Of a stretch of 64,000 nucleotides of DNA, positions 42,096-51,027 are shown piece after piece (the stretch's first letter is position 1; every line of letters begins with the position of its first letter). This stretch comes from Fimbriimonadaceae bacterium (GTDB lineage: Bacteria > Armatimonadota > Fimbriimonadia > Fimbriimonadales > Fimbriimonadaceae), in the NCBI GenBank assembly GCA_019454145.1, contig CP075366.1, forward strand, positions 1,033,564 to 1,097,563, written 5' to 3'. The notes beneath the pieces were generated by a model. The model was not told the origin of the DNA. It did not search any database and saw only the letters and a list, made by a program, of their open reading frames with translations. The position numbers and the translations under genes are program-made.

Positions 42096-42122
42096 GAGCG
42101 TGCAGTTAAAAACTGCCCGCTC
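42096..42122 (-). terminator. Hairpin terminator of the copper-storage gene
   Basis: GAGCGTGCAGTT and AACTGCCCGCTC pair over 12 positions with one mismatch and an AAA loop, 16 bp beyond the stop of the Csp gene on the minus strand. A T-rich stretch (AAAGTTTTT on that strand) follows only after about 10 nt, so it is a moderate terminator. Confidence 0.55.
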
Positions 42123-42137
42123 ATGGCTAACTAAGCA

Positions 42138-42467
42138 TCAGCTAGCCGATTTTGCCGACTCTCGGCAAACTTCTGTACATTTACGACAAGTCTCCGCACA
42201 TTTACGCGTGAAATCGTATTTGTGTTTCTCGCATTCAACTACACAACGCTCGCAAACTTGAGCACAGTGTGCACATTCGGAGTGTGAACCACTTTTCATT
42301 GTCTCAACGGTTCGGTCGCATTGATCTGCACACTCGTTACAGATGCGAGCACATTCGGATAAATCTTCTCCGACTTTGTTCATGCAATCTGTAGCACAAC
42401 TGCGACATTCGCTAGCGCAGTCTGTGCAAGATTCAATACATTTGTCCATTACTGCCGTGTTCTTCAT
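42138..42467 (-). CDS. Four-helix-bundle copper-storage protein (Csp/DUF326)
   Basis: A 109-residue protein with about 18 Cys spaced mostly as CxxC or CxxxC along four helices (CIESCTDCASECRSCATDC, CARICNECADQC, CAHCAQVCERCVVEC, CAETCRKCTEVC). This is the hallmark of the Csp family (cytosolic Csp3 type, no signal peptide), whose members store many Cu(I) ions inside the bundle. An AGAGA/GGAGAG ribosome site precedes the ATG. It is divergent from the ArsR/SRPBCC pair. Confidence 0.92.
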   Translation of the reverse strand: MKNTAVMDKCIESCTDCASECRSCATDCMNKVGEDLSECARICNECADQCDRTVETMKSGSHSECAHCAQVCERCVVECEKHKYDFTRKCAETCRKCTEVCRESAKSAS

Positions 42468-42571
42468 AATTCTCTCCGTCCCCCTTTTTGTTGTCCTAAC
42501 GCTGGAGAGCTGGTTACTATTCGGGTCTTCACGAAATCAACAGACCAGCAGTCAATAAATTTATGTGGCTC

Positions 42572-42608
42572 TTGACATTGTCACCACAAATTAAGAATAC
42601 TTAGGCAA
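42572..42608 (+). promoter_or_regulatory. Promoter and ArsR-like operator of the second ArsR/SRPBCC pair
   Basis: TTGACA (42572-42577), an 18-nt spacer and AATACT (42596-42601) form the promoter, with 7 nt to the ATG at 42609. The -35 box lies within TGAC-ATT-GTCA, a small palindrome (42573-42583) that may be the operator, and TGTGG / CCACA flank it further out. Confidence 0.55.
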
Positions 42609-42950
42609 ATGCCTAATGAAACTCAATCTCTCGATCAAGTGTTTCGGGCGTTATCTCACGCAACACGGAGAGATGTAATCGAACAACTTGGTCGGGGGCC
42701 AGCTTCTATGACCGCCCTTGCCGAGCCGCATGACATGGCCCTTCCCTCCTTTTTGCAACATCTTCAAGTATTAGAAGATGCAGGGATGATCAGTTCACAG
42801 AAGGAAGGCAGAGTGCGGACGTTCCAGCTAGAGGCTCCCGCACTAATTTCCGCCGAACACTGGATCGACGCTCGACGCCGCGAATGGGAAAAGCGACTCG
42901 ACCAGCTTGACAATCTCCTTATTTCACTGAATGAAAAACAAAAAACATGA
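42609..42950 (+). CDS. ArsR-family winged-helix regulator
   Basis: A 113-residue regulator with the ArsR-family opening ([28 protein letters not shown]) and recognition helix [17 protein letters not shown]. It lacks metal-binding cysteines. Its stop overlaps the ATG of the SRPBCC gene (ATGA). Same plan as the operon at 24.9 kb, but a separate lineage. Confidence 0.92.
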   Translation: MPNETQSLDQVFRALSHATRRDVIEQLGRGPASMTALAEPHDMALPSFLQHLQVLEDAGMISSQKEGRVRTFQLEAPALISAEHWIDARRREWEKRLDQLDNLLISLNEKQKT

Positions 42951-43459
42951 ACACTCCAATCCAACACACTCCTGATCCTTCATTAGACCTTTTGCTTGAG
43001 CGCACCGTTGATGTTCCCGTAGAGCTGGTTTGGCAAGCCTGGACAACTCCCGAACTCTTAATGAAGTGGTTTACACCTGTACCATGGAAAACCATCGCCT
43101 GCAAAATGGATGTTCGCCCGGGAGGAATTTTTGCTACGACTATGCAATCTCCGGAAGGTGATGAATTCCCTGGCGAAGGATGTTTCTTGGAAGTAGTGGA
43201 AAACCGCAAGCTGGTGTGGACATCAGCCTTGCTTCCTGGCTATCGCCCTCAACCGCCACAAGCCGCCGCGAATGAGCAGGGAGGATTCTTGTTTACGGCT
43301 GTAATCTCCATGGAGCCGACCGACTCAGGAACCAAATATTCTGCTCTTGCAATCCACGCAGACGAAGAAGCGAAAAAGCAACATGAAGCTATGGGATTCG
43401 AATCGGGCTGGGGGACTGCGCTGGAGCAGCTAGTTGCTATGATCAAAGCTAATCTCTAA
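42947..43459 (+). CDS. SRPBCC (AHSA1-like) protein
   Basis: A 170-residue START-fold protein: [30 protein letters not shown] opening, then [28 protein letters not shown]. It is coupled to the ArsR gene by a 4-nt overlap. Confidence 0.9.
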   Translation: MNTPIQHTPDPSLDLLLERTVDVPVELVWQAWTTPELLMKWFTPVPWKTIACKMDVRPGGIFATTMQSPEGDEFPGEGCFLEVVENRKLVWTSALLPGYRPQPPQAAANEQGGFLFTAVISMEPTDSGTKYSALAIHADEEAKKQHEAMGFESGWGTALEQLVAMIKANL

Positions 43460-43486
43460 CTTGAGAATTCGTTGAGTGGTTTGCTC

Positions 43487-44896
43487 CTATGCTGTTGTCA
43501 CAGGAGCTTTTCCTTTGTAGATGTACTTCACGTACAGAGCAAACCCAACCGCTACCACGATTGCCGCACCCACCCAAATTGGGCCAATGGCATCGTAAAG
43601 CAGGTAGATATTGAGAGCAGAAATCACCACTCCCATCACATATCCTGCCGCCTTCGCCCAGGTTGGGTTCACAAACTCACCCATCTTCTTCTTGTCGCTC
43701 GTCACCATGATCAGTGGGAAGATCGCAAACGGAAGTTGCATAGAGAGGACAACCTGCGAAAGCACGAGCAACTGGACAGTATCTTTGCCTCCACTCAGAT
43801 GAATCAAAAGAATTGCGGGAATAATCGCGAGGCCCCGCGTAATCAATCGGCGGATCCACGGAGCTACTTTCCAGCGCATGAATCCTTCCATAACGATTTG
43901 ACCTGCTAGCGTTCCAGTTATCGTTGAGGATTGCCCCGAAGCAAGAAGCGCGACCGCGAACACGGTTGCTGAGCCAGTTCCTAACGTCAGACGAAGGAGT
44001 TCATGCCCTTGTTGTAGTTCTTCGACGACAATTCCTGATTTCCAGAACACTGCCGCCGCAAGAACTAGGATTGCTGCGTTGACAAAAAAGGCGAGACTAA
44101 GCGCAACAATCGTGTCTATCGTGTTGTATTTGATCGCGGACTTCAGATCCTTCTTCTCGCCGCCAAGTTTTCTTGTTTGTACGATGCTGGAGTGCAAATA
44201 CAAGTTATGCGGCATAACCGTAGCCCCCAGGATTCCAACTGAGATCAAGAGCGCATCCATGTTCGGAATACTTGGTAAGAAAGTTCCCTTCGCTGCAAGT
44301 CCCCAGTTCGGATTTGCAACCACCATCTCGTACATAAAGCATCCGAAAATGGTGAGAACCAACGTCACGATGATTGCTTCGATTTTGCGGAATCCAAACT
44401 TCATGAAGCCGAGCAAGAGAAGAACGTCAAGCCCCGTTATGAGAACCCCAAGTTCTAGCGGTATGCCGAACAAGATATTGAGGGCTACGGCGGAGCCAAC
44501 GACTTCCGCAAGGTCGCAAGCAATAATTGCGATTTCGCACAAAATCCACATGGCAATTGCGGCTGGTCGCTTGTAATAATCGCGGCAAGCCATCGCCAAG
44601 TCTTTGCCCGTTACCAATCCCATCCGTGCGCACAGCACTTGAAGAAACTGCGCCATGATGTTCGAAACAAAAATAACCCATAAAAGCGCATAGCCATACT
44701 TAGAACCACCCGCTAAGTCCGTTCCCCAGTTGCCCGGATCCATGTAACCAACGCTGACTAAAAATCCTGGCCCTGCAAACGCCAAAAAGCGACGAACCCA
44801 GTTCTGTTTTCCTTTAGTTTCAATAGATTGGTGCGCCTCTGGAAGCGACCGAAACGATTCTTCTGTGCTGGCCAATTTCTCCGCGTCAACGCTCAT
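43487..44896 (-). CDS. mntH: NRAMP-family manganese transporter MntH
   Basis: From ATG 44896 the protein is 469 residues with 11-12 transmembrane helices. The metal-binding DPGN motif occurs in GYMDPGNWGTDLAGGS (helix 1) and the partner motif in MPHNLYLHSS (helix 6). It takes up Mn2+ (and possibly Fe2+) with protons. ATG 44923 gives nine more residues, but that codon sits in the centre of a palindromic operator; TATCGC 5 nt before 44896 favours the shorter form. It is divergent from mntR. Confidence 0.93.
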   Translation of the reverse strand: MSVDAEKLASTEESFRSLPEAHQSIETKGKQNWVRRFLAFAGPGFLVSVGYMDPGNWGTDLAGGSKYGYALLWVIFVSNIMAQFLQVLCARMGLVTGKDLAMACRDYYKRPAAIAMWILCEIAIIACDLAEVVGSAVALNILFGIPLELGVLITGLDVLLLLGFMKFGFRKIEAIIVTLVLTIFGCFMYEMVVANPNWGLAAKGTFLPSIPNMDALLISVGILGATVMPHNLYLHSSIVQTRKLGGEKKDLKSAIKYNTIDTIVALSLAFFVNAAILVLAAAVFWKSGIVVEELQQGHELLRLTLGTGSATVFAVALLASGQSSTITGTLAGQIVMEGFMRWKVAPWIRRLITRGLAIIPAILLIHLSGGKDTVQLLVLSQVVLSMQLPFAIFPLIMVTSDKKKMGEFVNPTWAKAAGYVMGVVISALNIYLLYDAIGPIWVGAAIVVAVGFALYVKYIYKGKAPVTTA

Positions 44897-44914
44897 AAGT
44901 TGCGATACCAAGAA

Positions 44915-44930
44915 TGTAGCCATGGCTACA
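44915..44930. promoter_or_regulatory. Palindromic candidate MntR operator at mntH
   Basis: The perfect palindrome TGTAGCCATGGCTACA (20 bp with flanking AA/TT, 44913-44932) lies just upstream of the preferred mntH start 44896, over the -35/spacer region for the TATCGC -10 box. DtxR/MntR regulators bind such inverted repeats. The half-site GCTACA recurs at the mntR promoter. Confidence 0.75.
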
Positions 44931-44973
44931 TTTCAGAATTATGATGCCTCGTTGCTGAAATTGTCAAGGTTCT

Positions 44974-45000
44974 GCTACAATTTTAAGCAATGGCTACAAA
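44974..45000 (+). promoter_or_regulatory. mntR promoter with direct half-sites
   Basis: TACAAT (44976-44981) lies 8 nt before ATG 44990; TTGCTG with an 18-nt spacer may be the -35 box. GCTACAA at 44974-44980 and GGCTACAAA at 44992-45000 repeat the half-site of the mntH operator, so mntR is probably autoregulated. Confidence 0.55.
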
Positions 45001-45409
45001 TGAAAGCCACGCTCACCGGTTTGAACGAACCCGAGAAGCCCACCGCACTGAACTAGCGCAGGACTATGTTGAAGTCATTTTGGACTTGATAGATGAGCAG
45101 GGCGAAGCAAGGATGACGGAGGTTGCCGGGCGTTTGGGCGTCGCCCATCCAACCGTGGCAAAAGCACTACGCCGACTCCAAACTGACGGACTTGTAGACC
45201 TTAAACCATACAGAGCGATAAAACTGACCGAAGAGGGAGAACTGCTTGCGCGCAAGTGTCGAGCCAGACACCAGACAGTTGCTGCATTCTTGGTCGCGCT
45301 TGGTCTTGATGAAGCAACGGCAGAAGCAGAGGCAGAAGGCATCGAACATCATGTCGGGCAGAAAACTCTCACGTTAATGTCTGAATTTGCAAAAGCATCG
45401 AAACCATAG
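44990..45409 (+). CDS. mntR: Manganese-responsive regulator MntR (DtxR family)
   Basis: A 139-residue DtxR-type protein. The N-terminal helix-turn-helix (RMTEVAGRLGVAHPTVAKALRRLQTDGLV) is followed by the metal-binding dimer domain (GELLARKCRARHQTVAAFLVALG then AEAEAEGIEHHVGQKTL), which has the conserved ligand pattern of E. coli MntR. It represses mntH when Mn2+ is bound. Divergent transcription and shared half-sites link it to mntH. Confidence 0.93.
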   Translation: MATNESHAHRFERTREAHRTELAQDYVEVILDLIDEQGEARMTEVAGRLGVAHPTVAKALRRLQTDGLVDLKPYRAIKLTEEGELLARKCRARHQTVAAFLVALGLDEATAEAEAEGIEHHVGQKTLTLMSEFAKASKP

Positions 45410-45442
45410 TCGCAATCTAGCCAAAACCAGTATCATTTCTTT

Positions 45443-47230
45443 GTGGATAGCAACCGAATTGAGCTTGATCTATTCGGTGAATTCTCTCTTACAGTTAAAG
45501 GTGAAAGTCGTTCGATTCCTCTAGCTTCGGCAAAAAAACTCTTAGTCCTGCTCTTTCTCCAAAATGGCAAACCTGCCTCACGAGCAAGGATTGCTGAAAA
45601 AATATGGCCCGGAGAACCAGAAAATGCGACGTTGCCACGGTTGCGTACTGCACTCACCGCACTGAGAACCGCTCTAAAACCTTTCGACCCTATTCAGGGC
45701 GACAAAACATCTTTTGTGCTCCAAAGTGACTCCATAATCTCCGATGTAGAAAAAGCTAAAAGCATCTACACCCAAAGCCACCTTTTGCCTTCTGAGCATG
45801 ATGAAGTGGAGGCTCTCGTTACTTTTCTTTCTTTAGCCAACCGCCCGTTTTGCTCTGATTTTGCTGATCCGTGGGCCGCGGAAATCCGCACGGAGTATCA
45901 AGCGATGGCGCGGGAGGCAAAACTCAAAATCATTCGACTCACTCAAGTCACTGGAGATTGGAGTCTTGGCCAAAAATGGGCGGATGATTTAGTAGAGCAA
46001 GCTCATGACGATGAGGAAGCATGGTTCAGTTACTTTCTTTTGGCTATCCATTTTAAGAAAAGTGATGCGTTATTAAAAAAATTCCGGAAAGCTCAAGAAT
46101 CGCAAGCTGTTAATAATCTTTCCACGGTCAGTCGATCATTCGTTAAGCAAATCGACCAACTCCTTTCTTCTGTAGATTCTATCGGCACCCTTTCTAACGA
46201 TCAAGTTACGATAGTCGGGCGTGTGATCGAAAAGCTAATTGCAACTTCCCCAGAAGAAGCCCTAACTTTTCTTGGCAGTGTGGCTTTTCGAGACGAAATA
46301 TTTTTGCATCCCGAATCTGCGGGCGAACTATGTTTGCGCGTATTGGATGCAACGGATGGCTATAGCGAAGACCGTCAGAAATGCATCACTAACTTACTTG
46401 TTGCTGCGAACTCTATGCATCACTACGATCAAGTTCTCTTTTGGGCAACAAAACTACTAGAAAACTCATCCAGCATCCAACGTAAGCGAGGGAGTTCCAG
46501 TGTTATCGCCAACCTCCAATTTGAAAGAGGCATGTATGAACAATCGTTTGAAAGTTTACAGCTAAGTTTGGACTATGCAAATGAACTGGGGGATCAGGAT
46601 GGAATTACTATTGCTCAGGGCCAAATTGGATTGTTTTATTTACGAATAAATGATTTTCAAACAGGAGAGCCACTGGTCAGACAAGCAATACAAAAACTTG
46701 AAGGCTCAGAGGTCGTCCAAAGCCAAATAGCGTGTGGAATATTGTTGAAGGAGCTCGGTTGGGTCAAATACTCACACCAAAAGTACGACGAAGCAAAAGA
46801 GAACTCTAATGCAGCCCTGAAGGTTGCTCGGGTTGCTGGAACCCAGGTGCTGGTAGCAGAATGTCTGTGCCAACTTGGAGTTATTCAGTTAACTCAAAAT
46901 GACCGTAAAGCTGGTTTAGAATCGCTGGCCCGATCCGCAGTCATCATCTATCGGAATGGTGAAAAAAATAAGCAAGTGGAGGTGATAGAAAAAATGGCTA
47001 TTGCAATGAGTTTATTGCACCGCCCGGCCGAGGCACGCGCGATTGTTGAACTGACAGAGAAATATTACAAGGAAAGCGGGCGCACAATTTATCCTCTCAA
47101 TCAAAACCTGCGTAAGGCAGTTATGGAGTCTTCCGCAAACACAAAGCCTTTAGCGGAGTGGCTCGGTCACGAAAGCTGGCAAACTATTCTCTCTGCCGTT
47201 TCTCGGATATTCCTCACAAACTCCGCCTAG
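45443..47230 (+). CDS. SARP/BTAD-type regulator with TPR repeats
   Basis: A 595-residue protein starting at GTG 45443, with TATCAT ending exactly 6 nt before it. An OmpR-like winged helix (about residues 20-90: SAKKLLVLLFLQNGKPASRARIAEKIWPG) is followed by a bacterial transcriptional activation domain-like helical region (about 100-245) and tetratricopeptide repeats (about 330-560). This combination is typical of SARP-family activators of accessory gene clusters. Targets are unknown; no biosynthetic cluster is adjacent. Confidence 0.85.
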   Translation: MDSNRIELDLFGEFSLTVKGESRSIPLASAKKLLVLLFLQNGKPASRARIAEKIWPGEPENATLPRLRTALTALRTALKPFDPIQGDKTSFVLQSDSIISDVEKAKSIYTQSHLLPSEHDEVEALVTFLSLANRPFCSDFADPWAAEIRTEYQAMAREAKLKIIRLTQVTGDWSLGQKWADDLVEQAHDDEEAWFSYFLLAIHFKKSDALLKKFRKAQESQAVNNLSTVSRSFVKQIDQLLSSVDSIGTLSNDQVTIVGRVIEKLIATSPEEALTFLGSVAFRDEIFLHPESAGELCLRVLDATDGYSEDRQKCITNLLVAANSMHHYDQVLFWATKLLENSSSIQRKRGSSSVIANLQFERGMYEQSFESLQLSLDYANELGDQDGITIAQGQIGLFYLRINDFQTGEPLVRQAIQKLEGSEVVQSQIACGILLKELGWVKYSHQKYDEAKENSNAALKVARVAGTQVLVAECLCQLGVIQLTQNDRKAGLESLARSAVIIYRNGEKNKQVEVIEKMAIAMSLLHRPAEARAIVELTEKYYKESGRTIYPLNQNLRKAVMESSANTKPLAEWLGHESWQTILSAVSRIFLTNSA

Positions 47231-47240
47231 CTAGTCTCCT

Positions 47241-47795
47241 TTACTTCATCACCGCAGAAATCGTGATTTGTTCTCCAAATAGGTTAGAAAAGTGCTTAGC
47301 TTGGTCGTAAGCAAGGCGAACATTTTCAAAGTAAGGCTCTCCGTCGTTGAGACCATCCACACCAGTTACTGAATAAGGATAAACCGGATTGATCAGCGCA
47401 TACGTTTCGCTATCTAACATGAATAGGCCCGAACCTGCATAAACCGGAGATCCTACTTCAAATACCTTCAAATCCCTTGGCTTCAATATTTTCGTGTTAA
47501 CGAACTCAGGTATGGGCTGTTCAAAGATATTACTTGGCCAAAAATAAACATTCTGCGAGTTTTTGTCGAGCTGTTTGTAAGTCTTTGCACATGGAAACTT
47601 TTGCCATGAAAAGATTGAGTAGAAGTTTATAGTTTGAACCCCAGCAACAGATTTTATGGGTTGCGTGACCGCCGTTGAAATAAATAATGGGAGTGGTACT
47701 TCGAGTTCATGAACTAACTCGTGTATTCTCGTTGGAGAATTTGACGCGATCCTATCATCCTGAACGACTAATTGGCTGGCCTGCAGTTTGTACAT
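47241..47795 (-). CDS. Hypothetical protein
   Basis: A 184-residue protein with no recognised domain. It is rich in aromatic residues in beta-like strands (INFYSIFSWQKFPC, FWPSNIFEQPIPEF, SGLFMLDSETYALINPVYPYSV). The N-terminus has no export signal. It converges on the SARP-like gene at 10 bp. The start is not well supported by a ribosome site or by the 6-nt -10 pattern. Confidence 0.45.
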   Translation of the reverse strand: MYKLQASQLVVQDDRIASNSPTRIHELVHELEVPLPLFISTAVTQPIKSVAGVQTINFYSIFSWQKFPCAKTYKQLDKNSQNVYFWPSNIFEQPIPEFVNTKILKPRDLKVFEVGSPVYAGSGLFMLDSETYALINPVYPYSVTGVDGLNDGEPYFENVRLAYDQAKHFSNLFGEQITISAVMK

Positions 47796-47805
47796 GGCTG
47801 ATCAA

Positions 47806-47841
47806 AATCAGCGCACCAACACTAAAATCGGTGCGCTGATT
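47806..47841 (-). terminator. Hairpin terminator of the DUF1579 gene
   Basis: AATCAGCGCACC and GGTGCGCTGATT form a perfect 12-bp stem with a 12-nt loop, 75 bp past the stop of the DUF1579 gene on the minus strand; TTTTGATC follows on that strand. Confidence 0.65.
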
Positions 47842-47915
47842 AAACGATAGTTTTTGTCCGCTCCGGCTAAGACTTGCTACTGAGTGCCAACTATTAACGA
47901 ATTATTTGCGGTTGT

Positions 47916-48425
47916 TCAAACCCTGGTGTAATGCGACTTCATAAACTGTTGCCACTCGCCTTTGTCGTCTTGACCATAAGAAGTCATTGTTCGGTTGTTG
48001 CTGTCAATCAGTTCAATCACGTCGCGGTAATTGGCCGTTTCGCCATCCACAACCATGCTCGGCCCTTCACAATCCAGAGTCATCGTCTTCCCATCATCGC
48101 TGAGCTTGCCGACATACTTCCACAAATGCGACGACATATCGCCGTAAAAGCATCCGCGGTATTCGTTAAATGAAACATCGTAGCCAAGAACCGTGTAGCT
48201 TGTTGCCCTCATACCGCCTGGCATTTCTCCGTTATTTTCAGCAATCGACCACAATCCGCCTAAGCTTCGGACAGTCTCAGTACTCTCACATGTGACTTCT
48301 GGTTCTCCCGGAGCCATGATCATTGAAGTAGTCACTTTCCATTCTCCCAAAAGATTTTCTAACCACTTGTGTTGTTCAATAGGCTTTGTTGGTTGTGGTT
48401 CGGTTTGTTCAGTTTGTGTACTCAT
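47916..48425 (-). CDS. DUF1579 family protein
   Basis: A 169-residue protein matching DUF1579: HKWLENLLGEWKVTTSM, RSLGGLWSIAENNG, YTVLGYDVSFNEYRGCFYGD and LIDSNNRTMTSY. It is a beta-barrel (lipocalin-like) family of unknown function. An AAGGAG ribosome site lies 8 nt before the ATG. Confidence 0.92.
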   Translation of the reverse strand: MSTQTEQTEPQPTKPIEQHKWLENLLGEWKVTTSMIMAPGEPEVTCESTETVRSLGGLWSIAENNGEMPGGMRATSYTVLGYDVSFNEYRGCFYGDMSSHLWKYVGKLSDDGKTMTLDCEGPSMVVDGETANYRDVIELIDSNNRTMTSYGQDDKGEWQQFMKSHYTRV

Positions 48426-48480
48426 TTATCGCTCTCCTTACCAAGTGTAACTTAACCAAAGATTTATTGGCGTAAGGAAT

Positions 48481-49344
48481 TCAAGAAGATTGTGGCATTG
48501 CTGATTTCTGGTTTTTCACCAGTACCGCCAAGCCAACGCCGCCGAGCATAAGTGTCGAAGCAATCAAGATTCTTCCGGTGAACTGCTCCGCCAAAATAAT
48601 AACTCCAAGGATTGCAACGATCGCCGGAACTGCAAGCTGAGTAATCGCTGCCCGCGTTGCCGATAAGTGGGGCAAAACGGAATACCAGAGCACGTAGCCA
48701 CATCCTGAGGTGACCGCACCGGAAACGACCGCCAATGCAATTCCGTAACCAGAAGATTTGAATTGAGGCAGAGTGGCAACCGCGAGAATCACGGCAAACG
48801 GCACAGAACGAATGAAGTTATCAGCGGTGGCTAAGGTCGAATCTTTCACCAACTTGCCGCGCAGCGAATATCCGCCCCACGAAAGCCCTGCAATGACCAT
48901 CAAAAATGAACCGATTGGCGATGGCGCTTGAACTCCCGGGGCTACAAGAATAATCAAGCCGATGAGTGCGGTAATCAATCCTAACCACTCCATCATTGAT
49001 GGGCGTTCGCCACGGTAGATTCCAACTCCAATCATCGTGAACTGCACAGTTCCAAACAGCAACAATCCACCTGTTCCCGCCGAGAGATTGATGTATGCGA
49101 AAGAGAACCCAACCGCATAGCTGAATAAAAAAGCAGCGGAAAGCCAGTTCCCACTTCCCAGCGGTGACTTTCTTTTTGCAACTCCAGAAATAATCAGGAG
49201 AGCAACCGCTCCCGATACGAGTCTGACCACCGTGAACAATCCAGCATCAATAGTATTGCCCGCAAGTGCAAGCCGGCAAAGAATTGAGTTCGATGCAAAC
49301 GCAAACAACGTGAACAGAGTCAGGAGCGCAATTCTCGGGGTCAA
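48481..49344 (-). CDS. EamA/DMT superfamily transporter
   Basis: A 287-residue integral membrane protein with ten hydrophobic helices in two EamA halves; the first ends near residue 140 and the second opens IGSFLMVIAGLSWGGYSLRGKL. Such proteins export metabolites or amino acids; the substrate is unknown. It starts at TTG 49344. Confidence 0.88.
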   Translation of the reverse strand: MTPRIALLTLFTLFAFASNSILCRLALAGNTIDAGLFTVVRLVSGAVALLIISGVAKRKSPLGSGNWLSAAFLFSYAVGFSFAYINLSAGTGGLLLFGTVQFTMIGVGIYRGERPSMMEWLGLITALIGLIILVAPGVQAPSPIGSFLMVIAGLSWGGYSLRGKLVKDSTLATADNFIRSVPFAVILAVATLPQFKSSGYGIALAVVSGAVTSGCGYVLWYSVLPHLSATRAAITQLAVPAIVAILGVIILAEQFTGRILIASTLMLGGVGLAVLVKNQKSAMPQSS

Positions 49345-49436
49345 GCGAACAGATTACTTGAGTGGAATGACTCGCGAAGAGCAGTTGTCGCATTCTTCAG
49401 GCATACGGCTTTGCAGACCAACGATATACTGACCAA

Positions 49437-49736
49437 GTGATCCTTGAATTTGAAGGTGAAGCTATTGAATGGCGCGGACCCGCTCCATTCGTGTTTGTTC
49501 CCGTGCCCGAAGAACTCTGTGCAGACATTAAGTCTATTTCTGCGCAAGTCACTTACGGTTGGGGAGTTATCCCGGCAATTATTCGAGTTGGCGACACGGA
49601 GCTAAAAACTTCTCTCTTCCCTAAGAACGGGGGTTACCTGGTGCCGATCAAAGTGGCAATTCAACGGGCTGAAAATGTTGCCGTTGGTGACCACGTTGCT
49701 ATTCGTGTAGAAATCCCTTTTGAACCGAATTTCTAA
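49437..49736 (+). CDS. DUF1905 family protein
   Basis: A 99-residue protein of full family length: FEGEAIEWRGPAPFVFVPVPEELCADIK opening and WGVIPAIIRVGDTELKTSLFPKNGGYLVPIKVAIQRAENV. The start is GTG 49437, with TATACT ending exactly 6 nt before it (leaderless). Function unknown. Confidence 0.9.
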   Translation: MILEFEGEAIEWRGPAPFVFVPVPEELCADIKSISAQVTYGWGVIPAIIRVGDTELKTSLFPKNGGYLVPIKVAIQRAENVAVGDHVAIRVEIPFEPNF

Positions 49737-49741
49737 TTATC

Positions 49742-50080
49742 TTAATGGAAAGGACGCACTTCAACGGGAGCACGGCAAGCGATAACCGCTTTGCGCCCCC
49801 ATTCCACTGCCTCCTCCATATCAGCAGTGTCAAGAATCCAAAAACCACCGATATGTTCGTTCCCCGGCAGGTAAGCACCTTCAGACACTGCGACGCTTCC
49901 ATCAGGTTGTGCACGGAGTGACTTCGACTTGATAGGCGATTGGAGTCCCATCGCGAGAATCCTCACTCCTGCCGCCTGCATTTCGTCATTGAGGTCATCA
50001 ATATCCTGATGCATCTGGGCATCTTCTTTTGAGCCATCGTAATCATCTGGGTGGTGGATCGCAACTAAAAACTTCGCCAT
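49742..50080 (-). CDS. YCII-related (DGPF) protein
   Basis: From ATG 50080 the protein is 112 residues; an upstream in-frame ATG would add 12 unlikely residues. It opens MAKFLVAIHHPDDYDG and contains ALGPFIDG-like features: GGFWILDTADMEEAVEWGRKA and PVEVRPFH at the end. It forms a ferredoxin-like dimer; the family is related to muconolactone isomerase-like enzymes, function unknown. It converges on DUF1905 with 5 bp between stops. Confidence 0.88.
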   Translation of the reverse strand: MAKFLVAIHHPDDYDGSKEDAQMHQDIDDLNDEMQAAGVRILAMGLQSPIKSKSLRAQPDGSVAVSEGAYLPGNEHIGGFWILDTADMEEAVEWGRKAVIACRAPVEVRPFH

Positions 50081-50207
50081 GGCGGAAAAAAGGATACTCG
50101 TAAATCGACCATACACATACCCAGATAGCGGGCACGGCAGTCAGCCTGTCACGCTGTTTCTATGAAGATAATTCACGAAAAGACTATAATGCGGCTGCAT
50201 TTTAGAG

Positions 50208-50564
50208 CTAAGCCAAAGGGTTTGAACCAAACCACAGGATATTGCCATCATAATCGAGTGCCCGAAATTCGTACGCCCATGGCTGATTGGTTGGCTCCTG
50301 AACAATAGTGGCATTTGCCTTGGTCAATGCTTCATATATGAGAACGATGTCTTCGACCCCAATCCAGCAAGTCATACCGCTTTTTTCGGACGTGGAAAAC
50401 ATGATCCCCTTACCGTCTCTTTGCAGGCTGCCAATAAAGGCCCCCTCCTCAAATCCCCAAGCGACTTCAAATCCTAGCAGATCGATATAGAATTTCCTGG
50501 CTGCGCCTAGAGAACTGACACCGAGCACAGGACAAACATTTTCTATTCGAATCAACTCCGACAT
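50208..50564 (-). CDS. VOC/bleomycin-resistance-like protein
   Basis: A 118-residue VOC-fold protein with two modules: VCPVLGVSSLGAARKFYIDLLGFEVAWG and GMTCWIGVEDIVLIYEALTKANATIVQEP, ending in FRALDYDGNILWFG. The second-module ligand Glu is replaced by Trp-type residues, so it may bind rather than convert its ligand. Confidence 0.85.
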   Translation of the reverse strand: MSELIRIENVCPVLGVSSLGAARKFYIDLLGFEVAWGFEEGAFIGSLQRDGKGIMFSTSEKSGMTCWIGVEDIVLIYEALTKANATIVQEPTNQPWAYEFRALDYDGNILWFGSNPLA

Positions 50565-50668
50565 AATGCTATAGATACTACAGCTTTTGGCGCAGTAAAT
50601 TCAGATAAGCTATAAATTGCGACTTCTTGCCTCTGGCTTGCACTGACAGTAAACTTCTTCCCAATACG

Positions 50669-51016
50669 ATGAAAGAGTTTGCTGAGAATTGGATTGCTGA
50701 CTGGAACAGCCGCGACCTTGACCGGGTTCTCAGCCATTACGCTGAGGAGATCGTGTTCACCTCACCTCGTGCCTTAGCCCGACTTCCGAAAACGGAGGGA
50801 ACGATTCGTGGAATCGAACAACTCCGCGATTATTGGGCACCTCTTGCGGAGATTAGGCCCAACCTTAAATTCTCATTGAAAGCAGTTTTGGAAACCGTGA
50901 ACGGCTGTACTGTTTTGTACACAGATGAAAGTTCCCTACTCGTAGCAGAAACGATGCTGTTCGGAGCCGATGGCAAAGTCATTCAAGGAGTCGTGAGCCA
51001 CGCTATCGTCGCTTGA
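50669..51016 (+). CDS. SnoaL-like (NTF2-fold) protein
   Basis: From ATG 50669 the protein is 115 residues. MKEFAENWIADWNSRDLDRVLSHYAEEIVFTSP and GTIRGIEQLRDYWAPL show the SnoaL-type NTF2 fold. Such proteins include polyketide cyclases, isomerases and unknown ligand-binding proteins. The frame is open further upstream from TTG 50627, which lacks support. Confidence 0.85.
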   Translation: MKEFAENWIADWNSRDLDRVLSHYAEEIVFTSPRALARLPKTEGTIRGIEQLRDYWAPLAEIRPNLKFSLKAVLETVNGCTVLYTDESSLLVAETMLFGADGKVIQGVVSHAIVA

Positions 51017-51027
51017 ACACTCAGTTT

